Shown: positions 27,282-39,800, counted from the stretch's first letter. The stretch: DNA of 64,000 nt from Mesorhizobium sp. CAU 1732 (GCF_039888675.1 NZ_JBDQQR010000001.1:620001-684000); one strand, 5' to 3'. Numbers and translations: made by a program. Notes: generated by a model from the letters alone, not told the origin.

Positions 27282-28739
27282 ATGGCAGACACGATCACGA
27301 TAGCCGCGAGCAGCTCGAATCCCTGGCGCACCGAAATCCGCGCCATGCTCGCGCTTGCGTGGCCGATGGTCCTAACGAATCTCGGCCAAACCGCGATGAC
27401 GGCGACCGACGTGATGATGATGGGCCGGCTCGGGCCCTCATCCCTTGCCGCCGGTACGCTGGGCGCCAATCTCTATTTCTCACCGATGATCTTCGGACTT
27501 GGATTGATCCTTGCCGTCGCGCCGATGATCGCGTTCGAACTCGGCCGCAAGTGGCACTCCGTGCGTGACGTGCGCCGCACGGTGCGGCAAGGCCTGTGGA
27601 TCGCGGTCGTCGTCACCGTGCCGATCTGGGCTCTCCTCTGGCACACCGAGGGTATTCTCGTCGCGATGGGGCAGGACCCGGCTCTGTCCGCCGATGCCGG
27701 CCGCTACATCCGCGTCATGCAGTGGTCGACATTGCCGTTTTACTGGTTCGTGGTGTTGCGATCGTTCATCCAGGCGCTCGAGCGCCCGGTCTGGGCGCTG
27801 GCGGTCGTGTTCGTCGCGGTCGCCTTCAACGTTCTCGCCAACTGGTGCCTCGTCTTCGGACACCTCGGATTTCCGGCGCTCGGCATCGTCGGATCGGGCC
27901 TTGCCCACACGCTGGCGAGCATACTGATGTTCGCCGGCATGGTCGTCGTGGTGCTGCGCGACAGGCGTTTCCGGCGCTACCGCCTGTTCGGGCGGTTCTG
28001 GCGGGCCGACTGGCCGCGTTTCGTCGACATGCTCAAACTGGGGTTGCCGATCGCCGGCATCCTGACCTTCGAGGTCACGATCTTCAACGCCGCCGCGCTT
28101 CTGATGGGCCTGATCGACGCCGTGTCGCTGGCGGCGCACGCGATAGCGATCCAGTTGGCGTCGATCGCCTTCATGGTTCCGATGGGGCTGGGTCAGGCGG
28201 CGACCGTCCGCGTCGGCCGGGCGTTCGGAGCCGGAAACCATGCCGGCGTGACCCGCGCGGGATGGACCGCCTTCGTGATGGGCATCGGCTTCATGGCCTG
28301 CATGGCCCTCGTCATGCTCTTCGCACCGCGCTTGCTGATCGCGGCCTTCATCGATCTGAGCGACCCGGCCAATTTGCCGGTCATCAATCTGGCGATCACG
28401 TTCCTCGCGCTAGCCGCACTTTTCCAGATTGTCGATGGTGCGCAGGCGGTCGGCGGCGGCATGCTGCGTGGTTTGCAGGATACGACGGTGCCGATGATCT
28501 ACGCGGCGATCGGCTATTGGGGCGTCGGCATGCCGATGGGCGCATGGCTGGCGTTCGGGATGGATTTCGGCGGCGTGGGCATCTGGCTCGGCCTGTCGAC
28601 GGGCCTTGCCGTCGTCGCCGTGCTGCTGATGAGCCGCTGGCTCAAGCGCGACCGTCTGATTGCCGGCAGCATCGACGAACAACCATCGACGCTGCCGCCC
28701 CTCGCGGAAACGATCGGCGCACCGCGCGCCGAGGCGTGA
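27282..28739 (+). CDS. MATE-family efflux transporter
   Basis: 485 residues with twelve hydrophobic helices in two halves. MATE features: [20 protein letters not shown] in helix 1, the region VGIGLGQA-like '[19 protein letters not shown]' after helix 7, and [20 protein letters not shown] near helix 10. NorM-type members export cationic drugs against H+ or Na+. The gene stops eight bases from the stop of the convergent livM-type gene. Confidence 0.93.
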   Translation: MADTITIAASSSNPWRTEIRAMLALAWPMVLTNLGQTAMTATDVMMMGRLGPSSLAAGTLGANLYFSPMIFGLGLILAVAPMIAFELGRKWHSVRDVRRTVRQGLWIAVVVTVPIWALLWHTEGILVAMGQDPALSADAGRYIRVMQWSTLPFYWFVVLRSFIQALERPVWALAVVFVAVAFNVLANWCLVFGHLGFPALGIVGSGLAHTLASILMFAGMVVVVLRDRRFRRYRLFGRFWRADWPRFVDMLKLGLPIAGILTFEVTIFNAAALLMGLIDAVSLAAHAIAIQLASIAFMVPMGLGQAATVRVGRAFGAGNHAGVTRAGWTAFVMGIGFMACMALVMLFAPRLLIAAFIDLSDPANLPVINLAITFLALAALFQIVDGAQAVGGGMLRGLQDTTVPMIYAAIGYWGVGMPMGAWLAFGMDFGGVGIWLGLSTGLAVVAVLLMSRWLKRDRLIAGSIDEQPSTLPPLAETIGAPRAEA

Positions 28740-28746
28740 ACCACCT

Positions 28747-29730
28747 CTACAGCGGCTTTTTGATCAACCGCGCGATGACGCCGACGATGCCTTCCCGGAA
28801 GAGCATGACGGAGATGACGAAGATCACGCCCTGGATGATGGTGACCCATGCGCCGAAGGTGGCGAGGTAGTTCTGCATGGTGACGATGATGGCCGCGCCG
28901 ACGATCGGGCCGAACACCGTTCCCATGCCGCCGAGCAGCGTCATCAGCACCACTTCGCCCGACATCGTCCAGTAGACGTCCGTCAGGGAGGCGAGCTGGA
29001 AGACGATCGCCTTCGTCGCGCCGGCAAGGCCGGCAAGGCCGGCCGACAGGACGAAGACCATCAGCTTGTAGCGATTGACGCGGTAGCCGAGCGAGACGGC
29101 GCGGGGTTCGTTCTCGCGGATCGCCTTCAGCACCTGCCCGAACGGCGAGTGGATGATGCGGTAGATCGCGAGGAGCCCTGCGAAGGTGATGACCAGCACC
29201 GCGAAATAGAGCGTGAAGTCCGACCGCAGGCTGAACACGCCGAAGAGGTCGCCGCGCGGCACGTTCTGGATGCCGTCCTCGCCGCCCGTGAAGGGCGCCT
29301 GCACGGAGAAGAAGAACACCATCTGCGCGAAGGCCAGCGTCACCATCGCGAAATAGATGCCCTGGCGGCGGATCGCCAGCGATCCGATGGCAAGGCCGAG
29401 AACGGCAGCACCGAGCGTGCCTGTCAGGATGGCGAGTTCCGGGGTCAATCCCCACACCTTCGCGGCGTGCGCCGACACATAGGCCGCCCCGCCGAAATAG
29501 GCCGCGTGGCCGAATGACAGGAGACCGCCGAAGCCCAGAAGAAGGTTGAACGCGCAGGCAAACAGCGCGAAGCACAGCACCTTCATCAAAAAGACGGGAT
29601 AGAGGAAGAACGGCGCGGCCAGCGCGATCAGAAGCAGGCCGGCAAAGATCGCGATGTGATGCGCCGGCATCGAGCCCCGGACCTGATGGGCGACGATCGG
29701 GGTTTCGGACGTGTCGGTGACGGCGCTCAT
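28747..29730 (-). CDS. livM: Branched-chain amino acid-type ABC permease (LivM-like)
   Basis: 327 residues with about nine to ten hydrophobic helices. Typical LivM segments: LLLGFGGLLSFGHAAYFGGA, AIRRQGIYFAMVTLAFAQM, and GLAGATKAIVFQLASL followed by LLGGMGTVFGPIVGAA. It is the fifth and last gene of a minus-strand operon LivG-LivF-binding protein-LivH-LivM, overlapping LivH by one base (TAATG). The set is complete. Substrate could be branched-chain amino acids or another amide/amino acid, as this family includes urea and short-chain amide transporters. Confidence 0.92.
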   Translation of the reverse strand: MSAVTDTSETPIVAHQVRGSMPAHHIAIFAGLLLIALAAPFFLYPVFLMKVLCFALFACAFNLLLGFGGLLSFGHAAYFGGAAYVSAHAAKVWGLTPELAILTGTLGAAVLGLAIGSLAIRRQGIYFAMVTLAFAQMVFFFSVQAPFTGGEDGIQNVPRGDLFGVFSLRSDFTLYFAVLVITFAGLLAIYRIIHSPFGQVLKAIRENEPRAVSLGYRVNRYKLMVFVLSAGLAGLAGATKAIVFQLASLTDVYWTMSGEVVLMTLLGGMGTVFGPIVGAAIIVTMQNYLATFGAWVTIIQGVIFVISVMLFREGIVGVIARLIKKPL

Positions 29731-30617
29731 TATGCGGCCCTCCCGAACAGTCCGGCGGGTTTGACCAGGAGCACGATGGCCATGATGACGAAGATGACCA
29801 CTGCGGATCCTTCAGGATAGAAGACGCGCGTCAGACCCTCGATCAATCCCAGCCCGAAGCCGGTGACGATCGATCCGAGGATCGAGCCCATGCCGCCGAT
29901 GACGACCACGGCGAAGACGATGATGATGAGATCCGCGCCCATGTTCGGGTTGACCGCGTAGATCGGCGCGGCGAGAACGCCGGCGAAGCCGGCAAGCGCG
30001 ACGCCGAAGCCGTAGGTCAGGGTGATCATCAGCGGGACGTTGATGCCGAAGGCGCCGACAAGCGTGGGGTTTTCGGTCGCTGCGCGCAGATAGGCGCCGA
30101 GCCTTGTCTTCTCGATGACGAACCACGTGCCGATGCAGACGACGAGCGAGGCGACGACGACCCAGCCGCGGTAATTGGGCAGGAACATGAAGCCGAGATT
30201 CTGCGCGCCGGCGAGTTGCGGCGGGATCGAATAGGGCATTCCGGATATGCCGTAATAGTTGCGGAACAGGCCCTGGATGATCAGCGCGAGGCCGAATGTC
30301 AGAAGCAGGCCGTAGAGATGGTCGAGGTGGTAGAGCCGGGATATCAAGAGCCGTTCGAGGATGATGCCGGTGATGCCGACGACGATCGGCACCAGCAGCA
30401 GCGCCCACCAGTAGCTTATTCCGAGATAGTTGAGCGCCATCCACGCCACGAAGGCGCCCATCATGTACTGCGCGCCATGCGTGAAGTTGATGATGTTGAG
30501 CAGGCCGAAGATGATCGCGAGGCCAAGCGACAGCATGGCGTAGAACGCGCCGTTGATCAGCCCAAGCAGAAGCTGGCTGAACAATGCCTGCGCCGGAATT
30601 CCCAAAAGTTCGAACAT
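29730..30617 (-). CDS. livH: Branched-chain amino acid-type ABC permease (LivH-like)
   Basis: 295 residues with about eight hydrophobic helices; LivH marks are LINGAFYAMLSLGLAIIFGL, NFTHGAQYMMGAF and GGMGSILGSIVTGFGLG. It pairs with LivM to form the inner-membrane channel. It follows the binding-protein gene by 70 bases, a gap that often lets the binding protein be made in excess. Confidence 0.93.
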   Translation of the reverse strand: MFELLGIPAQALFSQLLLGLINGAFYAMLSLGLAIIFGLLNIINFTHGAQYMMGAFVAWMALNYLGISYWWALLLVPIVVGITGIILERLLISRLYHLDHLYGLLLTFGLALIIQGLFRNYYGISGMPYSIPPQLAGAQNLGFMFLPNYRGWVVVASLVVCIGTWFVIEKTRLGAYLRAATENPTLVGAFGINVPLMITLTYGFGVALAGFAGVLAAPIYAVNPNMGADLIIIVFAVVVIGGMGSILGSIVTGFGLGLIEGLTRVFYPEGSAVVIFVIMAIVLLVKPAGLFGRAA

Positions 30618-30687
30618 GCGCCCGTCCTGCCGGTTTCGAAAGGATGCGGCGCGCCGTCAGATCGGCGCGCCGCTTTGTCGGAAGCGC

Positions 30688-31890
30688 TTACTGCACCAGC
30701 GGGCAGTTGCCGTCTTCAAGCGGACGGAATGCCTTGTCGGCCGGGATCGTGGCGACGGTTTCGTAGTAGTCCCACGGTCCTTCAGACTGGTCCGGCTTCT
30801 TCACCCGGAACAGATAGGCGTCATGCATCTTGCGGCCGTCCTCGCGAATGACGCCCTTGCCGAACAGCGGATCGTCGGTCGGCAGTTCCTTCATCTTGGC
30901 GACGACTGCCTTTGCGTCGTCCTTGCTGCCGAGAGCCTCGACGGCCTTGAGATAATGGAGCGCGCCGGCATAGACGCCCGCCTGCACCATCGAAGGCTTC
31001 TTGCCCATCTTCTCTTCATAGCGCGCGGACCATTCGCGCGTCTGGTCGTTCAGGTTCCAGTAGAAGCTTTCCGTCAGCACGAGGCCCTGCGCGGTTTCGA
31101 GACCGAGCGAATGGATGTCGTTGATGAAGACGAGCAGGCCGGCGAGTGCCTGACCGCCCTGCGTGATGCCGAATTCGGACGCCTGCTTGATGGAGTTGAT
31201 CGTGTCGCCGCCGGCATTGGCGAGGCCGATGACCTGTGCGCCCGACGCTTGCGCCTGCAACAGGAACGACGAGAAGTCGGTGCCGGGGAAGGGAGTCCGG
31301 ACGCTGCCGAGCACCTCGCCGCCGGCCTCGGTGACGACCGCGGACGTGTCGCGCTCGAGTGCGTGGCCGAACGCGTAGTCAGCCGTGACGAAGAACCAGG
31401 TCTTGCCGCCATTGGCGACCATCGCGCCGCCGGTGCCGTGCGCGAGTTCCCACGTGTCGTATGTCCAGTGGACCGTGTTCGGCGAGCAGGCCGGGCCGGT
31501 GAGGTCGGACGTCGCCGCGCCGGAATTGATGAAGATCTTGTCCTTCTCGCGGGTGATGTCGTTGACCGCGAGCGCGACCGACGAGGTGGGAACGTCGAGA
31601 ATGACGTCGACGCCATCCTGATCATACCACTGGCGCGCGATGTTCGATCCGACATCGGGCTTGTTCTGGTGATCGGCGGAGACGATCTCGACCTTGATGC
31701 CCTTTCCTTCGGCGCCGAAATCCTCGGCAGCCATCTGCGCGGCGATGACGGAACCCTCACCGGCGATGTCCGCATAGATGCCCGAACGGTCGTTGAGCAC
31801 GCCGAGCTTCACCGAAATGTCCTGGGCGTACGCCGCCGAGGCCATCATCATCGCCCCAAGCGAGGCCAGTACAAAACCTGTCTTCCTCAT
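30688..31890 (-). CDS. ABC substrate-binding protein (Leu/Ile/Val-binding type)
   Basis: 400 residues from the ATG at 31890, which has GGAGGAG six bases upstream; an ATG at 31905 lies inside that ribosome site. A signal peptide ends in AYAQ. The type I periplasmic fold is recognisable: ISVKLGVLNDRSGIYADIAG, FINSGAATSDLTGPACSPN (hinge and ligand pocket) and FVTADYAFGHALERD. The sequence looks like the amino-acid/amide group, not the classical LivK; the true ligand is unknown. Confidence 0.92.
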   Translation of the reverse strand: MRKTGFVLASLGAMMMASAAYAQDISVKLGVLNDRSGIYADIAGEGSVIAAQMAAEDFGAEGKGIKVEIVSADHQNKPDVGSNIARQWYDQDGVDVILDVPTSSVALAVNDITREKDKIFINSGAATSDLTGPACSPNTVHWTYDTWELAHGTGGAMVANGGKTWFFVTADYAFGHALERDTSAVVTEAGGEVLGSVRTPFPGTDFSSFLLQAQASGAQVIGLANAGGDTINSIKQASEFGITQGGQALAGLLVFINDIHSLGLETAQGLVLTESFYWNLNDQTREWSARYEEKMGKKPSMVQAGVYAGALHYLKAVEALGSKDDAKAVVAKMKELPTDDPLFGKGVIREDGRKMHDAYLFRVKKPDQSEGPWDYYETVATIPADKAFRPLEDGNCPLVQ

Positions 31891-31934
31891 TGCATTCTCC
31901 TCCATTGCGGCGCCTGGGCGCCTTCTCCCGTGGA

Positions 31935-32684
31935 CTACACGCCGAGATAGGTGTGCAGCTTCTTCATGTTCGCCTCGAGGTCCTCGTTGGGGATCATGTC
32001 GATGACACGCCCCTGCTCGACGATGAAGTGCCGGTCCGCGACGGATGCCGCGAAGCGAAAATTCTGCTCGACCAGCACGATCGTGAAGCCCTCCTGCTTC
32101 AGTCGCGTGATGGTCCGCCCGATCTGCTGGACGATGACGGGCGCCAGACCTTCGGTCGGCTCGTCCAGCAACAGCATCTTCGCGCCGGTGCGCAGGATGC
32201 GGCCGATGGCCAGCATCTGCTGTTCGCCGCCCGAAAGTTTGGTGCCCTGGCTGGCCAGCCGCTCCTTGAGATTGGGGAAGAGCTCGAACACCTGCTCGAC
32301 GCTGAGGCCGCCCGGCTTGACCCTGGGCGGGAGCATCAGGTTCTCCTCGACCGAGAGCGACGAGAAGACGCCGCGCTCCTCGGGGCAGTATGCGATGCCG
32401 GCCCGTGCCACCCAGCGTGCCGGACGGTGCATCAGCTCGTCGCCCTCGAACATCACCGACCCCTTCCGCTTTGGAAGGATGCCCATGATCGACTTCATGG
32501 TCGTGGTCTTGCCCGCGCCGTTGCGTCCGAGAAGCGTTACGACCTCGCCGGGGCGAACGTCGAAATTGATGCCGTGGAGCACGTGGCTCTCGCCGTACCA
32601 GGCTTCGAGGTCCTTCACGACCAGCAGCGGCGCTGCGTCGTTCGCGGATGAGAGGCGTGCCGGGGCGAGTGCTGCGTCAGCCAT
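31935..32684 (-). CDS. livF: ABC transporter ATP-binding protein (LivF-like)
   Basis: 249 residues. Walker A GRNGAGKTT, LSGGEQQMLAIGRIL signature and Walker B KMLLLDEPTEGLAP are all intact. The shape YGESHVLHGINFDV and the short C-terminus are those of LivF. It overlaps the end of the LivG-like gene by eight bases. Together they power the LivHM channel. Confidence 0.94.
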   Translation of the reverse strand: MADAALAPARLSSANDAAPLLVVKDLEAWYGESHVLHGINFDVRPGEVVTLLGRNGAGKTTTMKSIMGILPKRKGSVMFEGDELMHRPARWVARAGIAYCPEERGVFSSLSVEENLMLPPRVKPGGLSVEQVFELFPNLKERLASQGTKLSGGEQQMLAIGRILRTGAKMLLLDEPTEGLAPVIVQQIGRTITRLKQEGFTIVLVEQNFRFAASVADRHFIVEQGRVIDMIPNEDLEANMKKLHTYLGV

Positions 32685-33432
32685 GTCCGGCTCCGATATA
32701 GGCTTCGATCACGCGGGGGTCCTTCGACACGGTGGCATAGTCGCCCTCGGCCAGAACCTTGCCGCGCGCGAGGACCGTGATCGTGTCCGACAGCGTCGCG
32801 ACGACCGAAAGATTGTGCTCGACCATCAGGATGGTGCGGTTGGCGGAGATGCGCCGGATCAACGCCGAGATGCGCTCCACGTCTTCCTGCGCCATGCCGG
32901 CCATCGGCTCGTCGAGAAGCAGCATGTCGGGATCGAGCGCCAATGTCGTGGCGATCTCCAGGGCGCGTTTGCGGCCGTAGGACAGGTCGCTTGCGAACGT
33001 GTCAGAAAATTCGCTCAGGCCGACATCCGCCAGAAGCGCCCGCGCCTGATCGTCATATTCGGCCAAGACCTTCTGGGAGCGCCAGAAGTCGAAGCTGTCG
33101 CCGCGCTTGCGCTGCAAGGCGATGCGCACGTTCTCCATGGCGGTGAGATGCGGGAAGACCGCCGAAATCTGGAACGACCGGACGAGCCCCAGCCGCGCGA
33201 TGTCGGCGGACGACATCGCGGTGATGTCCGTTCCGTTGTAGGTGATCGTCCCTTTTGTCAGGGGGAGAAACTTGGTCAGCAGGTTGAAGCACGTCGTCTT
33301 GCCGGCGCCATTGGGGCCGATGAGCGCATGGATCTGGCCCCTGCGCACATTGAGGTTCACCCCTTCGACAGCAAAGAACCCCTTGAACTCTTTCGTCAGA
33401 TTCTCTGCGGCCAGAATGACGCCGTCACTCAT
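32677..33432 (-). CDS. livG: ABC transporter ATP-binding protein (LivG-like)
   Basis: 251 residues from the ATG at 33432 (MSDGVILAAENLTKEF); the longer frame to 33630 adds 66 residues with no homology. Walker A GPNGAGKTT, the LivG insert YNGTDITAMSSADIARLGLV, signature LSYGRKRALEIATTL (the usual Ser-Tyr-Gly variant) and Walker B MLLLDEPMAGM are visible. First gene of the five-gene operon. Confidence 0.94.
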   Translation of the reverse strand: MSDGVILAAENLTKEFKGFFAVEGVNLNVRRGQIHALIGPNGAGKTTCFNLLTKFLPLTKGTITYNGTDITAMSSADIARLGLVRSFQISAVFPHLTAMENVRIALQRKRGDSFDFWRSQKVLAEYDDQARALLADVGLSEFSDTFASDLSYGRKRALEIATTLALDPDMLLLDEPMAGMAQEDVERISALIRRISANRTILMVEHNLSVVATLSDTITVLARGKVLAEGDYATVSKDPRVIEAYIGAGHG

Positions 33433-33845
33433 CCATACCTCACTCACGCGCACGGGACCTGTCATGATCCCAGCTTCATTTTGTGAGCCCTCCTCCCGAG
33501 AGGTGCTCCCACCTTTGAAACGCGGTCTCTTGCCGCGCATTGAGGGGAGCATGCACAACGGCCTTCGGCAACGCAAGCTCGTAGAAATACGCTCGATCGC
33601 GCTGACCTTGCGGCTTCGCCGGTCTTTCACGGTTCAGGCAGGTTAGGCACGACTAAAGTAGAAGTGTGATAGTGTGAAACACGGTCGCTCTGACGATCGG
33701 CGCGCCTTCGCACATCATCATGTCGCGCTGCAATAAGATGTGTTCGACTGATTTCAATGCCGGATGCAACTCGTTTGCGTTCAATCGATTATAGAGCATT
33801 CCGCATAATTACGGCCTCGGCCGATACCACGCGAGCCCAATCAAT
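33433..33845. other. Intergenic region between livG and ndvB
   Basis: 413 bases without a gene. It must hold the divergent promoters of the liv-type operon (minus) and ndvB (plus). The right half (about 33650-33845) is visibly AT-richer than the surroundings. I could not place -35/-10 boxes, a terminator or an RNA gene with confidence. Confidence 0.5.
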
Positions 33846-36800
33846 ATGAATGTTCACGCTGGCCAGGCGCATCGGCCTGACTCCGTTTCCATGCTTCCCG
33901 AAACCGAGACTCCGATTCGCTCCGCCTTCGCCCACCATGGTGACCTGCGAAAACTCGGCACGGCACTCGCCAACGGTTCCACCGATCACATTGAAGGCCT
34001 CGAGAGCTTCGAGCCGCGTGCGCGCACCAAGCAGAACGCCGAGCGCATCCGTCAGGTCGTCCAGGCATTGAACGAAGCCCAGCAACTGGGCGAGAGCGTC
34101 ACGCCGGCGGCCAACTGGCTGCTCGACAATTCCTACGTCGTGGAGGAAGCGATCGCCGAGGTCCGGCGCGACTTGCCGCCGCGTTTCTATCGCCAGCTAC
34201 CGTTGATGCCGGGTCGTGACGTTCCTCGCGTGCTGGCGCTTGCCTGGCTCTATGTCGCGCATTCCGACAGCGCCGTTTCCGCGGAAGGGTTTCGCGAGGT
34301 CGTCAGCGGGTTCCAGGAAGTTCAGCCGCTGCGGATCGGTGAACTCTGGGCGCTGCCTTCGATCCTGCGTTTCGTGCTTGTCGAGAATCTCCGGCGCCTC
34401 GCGCTGCGCGTCAATCGCGCGCGCGACATGCGCCTGCTGGCCAATCTGGTCGCGGACCGTATCGCCGCAACACCGGAATCCGAGGATCTCGCGATCCTCA
34501 GCAATTACGGCGAGCATGCGCGCGACCGGACTTTTGCGACGCAGCTTCTGCACCGCCTCCGCGACGGGTCGCACACGTCGAGCAAGGCTCTTGCCTGGCT
34601 CGAAAGCGCGCTGGAAAGCGGTGGTTCCGACGCCGAAGAGATCACCATCGGCGAGCATGCCAATCTCTCGGCCGGAAACGTGACAACCGGCAACATCATC
34701 AAGGGACTGCGGCTTCTCGACGATATCGAATGGACGGTCTGGGTCGAGGAAGTCAGCAGGATCGACCATCTGCTGCGCGAACGCACCACCTTCGAAACGC
34801 TCGACTTCCCATCGCGCGATGCCTATCGCCGGGCGATCGAGCAACTCTCGAAGCGCTCGGGCAAGGAAGAGTTCGATGTCGCGCTGGAGGCGGTGGCCCT
34901 GGCGGAAGCCGACAGGACCGACGTCGAGAGCGGCATCGATGTCGGGTGCTTCCTCGTCGGCCCGCGACGCGAGGAGTTCGAGCGCGCGATCGGATATGAG
35001 CCGACGCTGGCGGACCGTAGCTATCGCGTTTACCACGCCGCGGGCTGGCCGGGCATACTGCTTCCCGCTGTTGCGATGACTGCACTTCTCCTGGGCGCCT
35101 CGGCTGTCGCGCTTGCCGATTACGGCCTTGGCGCCGCGGCCACGACGCTGCTCGTCATCCTGTTCGCGCTTCCCGCGAGCGAGGCGGCGCTTGGTCTGTT
35201 CAACACGGTCGCGTCGCTGATCGTGAAGCCGACGCGGCTGATCGGCTACGGCTTCAAGGCCGGTGTGCCAGCCGAGGCGCGCACGCTCGTCGTCGTCCCG
35301 GTCCTGATCGGAAGCCGCGACGATGTCGAGGAAGCGATCCACAATCTGGAAGTCCACTATCTCGCCAACATGTCGGGCGAAGTGCACTTCGCGGTCCTGT
35401 CGGACTGGCCGGACAGCGAGGTCGAGCAGACGGAGGCCGATCTCGCGCTGCTCGACTATGCCCGCAAGCAGGTGGCCGATCTCAACACCCGCTACCCGAA
35501 GGAAGGCAACGCACGCTTCTTCCTCCTGCACCGCCGCCGCCTCTTCAATTCGGCGGAGAGCTGCTGGATGGGCTGGGAGCGCAAGCGCGGCAAGCTACAT
35601 GAGCTGAACACGCTTCTGCGCGGCGACAAGGACACCACCTTCTTCGCGCCGACGGATCCGCTGCCTCTCGACGTGACCTATGTGATGACGGTGGACGCCG
35701 ACACGCGCATGACGCGCGATGCGGTGGCAAGGCTGGCGGGCAAGCTGGCGCATCCGCTCAACCGGCCGCAGATCGACGTCGAGGGGAGGAGGCTCACCGC
35801 CGGCTACGGGATCTTGCAGCCGCGCGTCACGCCGTCGCTGACGACGGGCGACGAAGCCTCGTTTTTCCAGCGCATCTTCTCGGCCAACCGCGGCATCGAT
35901 CCGTATGTGTTCGCCGTCTCCGACGTCTATCAGGACCTCTACGGGTCGGGCAGTTTTACGGGCAAGGGCCTTTATCACATCGATGCGATGGAAGCCGCCC
36001 TCAAGGGGCGCATTCCTGAAAACACCATCCTGAGCCACGACCTGCTGGAAGGCGCCTATGCGAATGCGGCGCTTGTCACGGATGTCGAACTGATCGAGGA
36101 CTATCCGACGCGCTATGCCGTCGATGCCTCGCGCCAGCATCGCTGGGCGCGCGGCGACTGGCAGTTGCTTGGCTGGATATTCGGGCCGTCGGGCGTGCCG
36201 GGGCTGTCGCGCTGGAAGATGATCGACAATCTGCGCCGGTCTCTGATGCCCATCTTCTGGATTGCCGCGTCGATTGCGGGCTGGACGCTACTGCCCTTTA
36301 CGCAGGCCGCGCAGTGGCAGGCGCTTCTGGTGCTGAGCCTGTTCCTGTCGCTGACCTTCGGTATCGTCGATTCCGTTGTCCCGAAGGAAGCGGACGCGAC
36401 GTTGAAGAACCACTTCGCCGCGCTTGCGCGCGACGTCGCCTTCGCCAGCGCGCAGGTGGCGTTGAAGGTCGTGCTGATGGCGCATCTCGCCTGGTCGATG
36501 GGCGATGCGATCGTGCGCACGCTCTATCGCCTCTTCGTCAGCCGCCGCCATCTGCTCGAATGGCGCACGGCGTCGCAGGTTGCGCAGTCGGGCGCGAGCA
36601 CGCTCGGAGGCCATTATCGATCGATGGCGGGTGCGCTGGTGATCGCTGCGATCGGCCTGGCGATACCGCTTGCATGGGACTCGACGGGCAGTGTCATCGC
36701 AGCCTGCTTCGCCCTGTTCTGGGCGGGCTCGCCGGCATTCGCCTGGTTGGTCAGCCAGTCCGCCGAGACGGAGGATCGCCTGGAGGTCGCGCCGTCGGAC

Positions 36801-39800
36801 GCCGCCGCGCTGCGTCGCATCGCACGCCGGACCTGGCTCTATTTCGAGACGTTCGTCACCGGCGAGCACAACATGCTGCCGCCCGACAATTTCCAGGAGA
36901 CGCCGACGCCGGTGGTTGCCGGGCGCACCTCGCCGACGAATATCGGCGTGTACCTGCTCTCGGTCGTCTCCGCGCGGGACTTCGGCTGGATTTCCCTGTC
37001 CGAGACGATCGATCGCCTCGAACGCACGCTGGCGACGATGGAGAAGATGGATCGCTATCGCGGCCATCTCTACAACTGGTACGAGACACAGACGCTCAAG
37101 CCGCTGCAGCCGCCTTACATATCCGCCGTCGATAGCGGCAATCTCGCCGGCCATCTGATCGCGGTCTCCTCCGCATGTGCCGAATGGGGCGGAGCGCCTG
37201 CGGCCCATCTGCAGGGCGATTTCGAAGGCATCGTGGATGTCGTCGGCATTCTGGAAGAAACGCTCGAAGCGCTGCCGGACGACCGGCGTCCGCTGCGCCC
37301 GTTGCGCCAGCGGCTCGCCGAGCGGCTGGACGGCATGCGCCGCGCGGTCGCCACGATCCTCAGCGAGCCGGAAACCGCCAGCATACGAACGATCAATCTG
37401 ACCGTTCTCGCAGGCGACATCGGCAAGCTCGCACGCGCTTTGCACGATGAGATCAAGACGACGGCGAGCGAAGAGCTCGCGCTGTGGTCCGGCAAGCTGG
37501 AAAAGGCCTGCGAGGCGCATCTGGCCGATTCGCACATGGAAGAGAATCTGGTCGGCAAGCTCAGGGCGAAGCTGACGGATCTGCGCGACCGGGCACGCAA
37601 ATTCGCCTTCGAGATGGAGTTCTCGTTCCTGCTGCGCCAGGAGCGCAATCTCCTGTCGATCGGCTACCGGGTCGACCAGCATCAGCTTGACGAGGCCTGC
37701 TACGATCTTCTTGCCTCCGAAGCCCGCCTGACGAGCCTCTTCGGCATCGCCAAGGGCGATCTGCCGACCGAGCACTGGTTCCGTCTCGGCCGCCCCGTTA
37801 CCGAAATCGGCTTCGCCGGCGCGCTGGTGTCGTGGTCCGGCTCGATGTTCGAATATCTGATGCCGCCGCTGGTGATGAAGGAGCCGCTGGGCGGCATCCT
37901 CAACCAGACCAGCAACCTGATCATCCGCAGGCAGATTTCCTATGCGCGCTCGAAGAACATCCCCTGGGGGATTTCCGAGGCGGCCTACAATGCGCGCGAC
38001 CGCGAGATGACCTATCAGTACACCAATTTCGGCGTGCCCGGCCTCGGCCTCAAGCGTGGATTGGGGCAGGATACGGTCATCGCGCCCTATGCCAGCCTGC
38101 TCGCCGCGCAGTTCCGCCCGGCCGATGCGGTCGCAAATCTCAAGCGGCTCAAGGCGTTGGGCGCGTGTGGTCGCTACGCGTTCCATGATGCGGTCGATTT
38201 CACGCCCGGCCGCGTGCCCGAAGGAAAGCCGTGCGCGGTCGTGCGGAACTACTATGCGCACCATCACGGCATGTCGATCGTGGCTGTCGCGAACGCCGTC
38301 TTCGAAGGCCGCATGCGCGACCGCTTCCATGCCGACCCGGTCATCGAAGCCGCCGAACTGCTGCTTCAGGAGAAGGCCCCGCGCGATATCCCGGCGATGC
38401 CGATCCGTGCCGAGACAGGCGAGCGCATCAAGCCGGCGGTGGTCGACGAGCGCCCTGATTCGCGCCTCATCCTCGATCCGCTGCGCAGCCCGCGCGCCAC
38501 CAATGTGATGTCCAACGGCCATTACAACGTCATGGTCACCTCGACGGGCACCGGCTACAGCCGCGCCGACGAGGTGTCGGTGACGCGCTGGAACGCGGAC
38601 CCCACGGAAGACCGCACCGGCACGTTCCTGTTCCTGAGCGATCGCGCGACCGGCGACTGGTGGTCGACGACCGCCGAACCGAAGCGCATGCCGGGCGAAT
38701 CGACGCGAACCTTCTTCTGCGACGACAAGGCGACCTTCACGAAGACCGTCGGCAGCCTGCGTTCCGAGGTGGAATGCGTGGTCGTCTCGGAGGGGAACGG
38801 CGAAGCCCGCCATGTCACGATCTGGAACGACGCCGATCACGACCGTCACATCGAGGTGACGTCCTTCGCCGAGCTCGCGCTGGCGTTCGAGGCGAACGAC
38901 GTCGCTCACCCGGCCTTCTCGAAGATGTTCGTGAAGACCGAAATCGCCAATGACGGCACCACGATCTACGCATCGCGCCGGCAGCGCTCGTCAGACGATC
39001 CGACGATCGCCCTGGCGCATTTCATCACGTCCGGCGTGGGCGTCGCGCGCGATGTCGAGGCCGAAACCGACCGCCGCGCCTTCATCGGCCGCGGCCGTTC
39101 GATCGCGGACGCGGCCGCTTTCGATCGTGGCGCACATCTCTCGGGCAGTGAAGGGTTCGTGCTCGATCCTGTGATGGCGCTTCGCTGCAAGGTGCGCGTG
39201 CCGGCCCGCAAGAAGGTATCGCTGACCTTCTGGACCATCGTCGCGGCCAATCGCGAGGACGTCGAGAAGGAGAGCCAGCGCTTCCTCCATCCCGACAGCA
39301 TCCAGCGGCAGTCGATGCTGGCATGGACGCGTTCGCAGGTTCAGACGCGCCATGTCGGCCTGAGCCTTGCCGAGGCCGCGGGCGTGCAGAAGCTCGCACG
39401 CTACCTTTTGTTCCCCGACGCGGCGCTGCGTGCGCCGTCGGAGACGATCGAGAGCGGTCTCGGGCGTCAGTCCGGACTCTGGCCGATGGCGATTTCGGGC
39501 GATTTCCCGATCTTCGCGCTGCGGATCGGCGACGTCGCCGATCTGGAGATCGTGGCGTCGGCGCTGCGCATGCAGGAATATATGCGCGCGCGCGGCGTTC
39601 TGGCCGATCTCGTCATCGTCAACGAGCAGGCCTCGTCCTATGTGCAGGATTTGCAGCAGGCGATCGAACTCCTGTGCGAGAATGCACGGCTGCGCGGTCG
39701 CGAACTCGGTCCCCGGCAGCACATCTTTGCGGTGCGCCGCGATCTCATGGACGATGAGTCCTACCGGACGTTGGTCGCCTCCGCCCGTGTCATCCTCCAT

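Noticed and set aside
33433..33630. 66-residue N-terminal extension of LivG
   Set aside because: It has no ABC-ATPase homology; the ATG at 33432 fits the family start.
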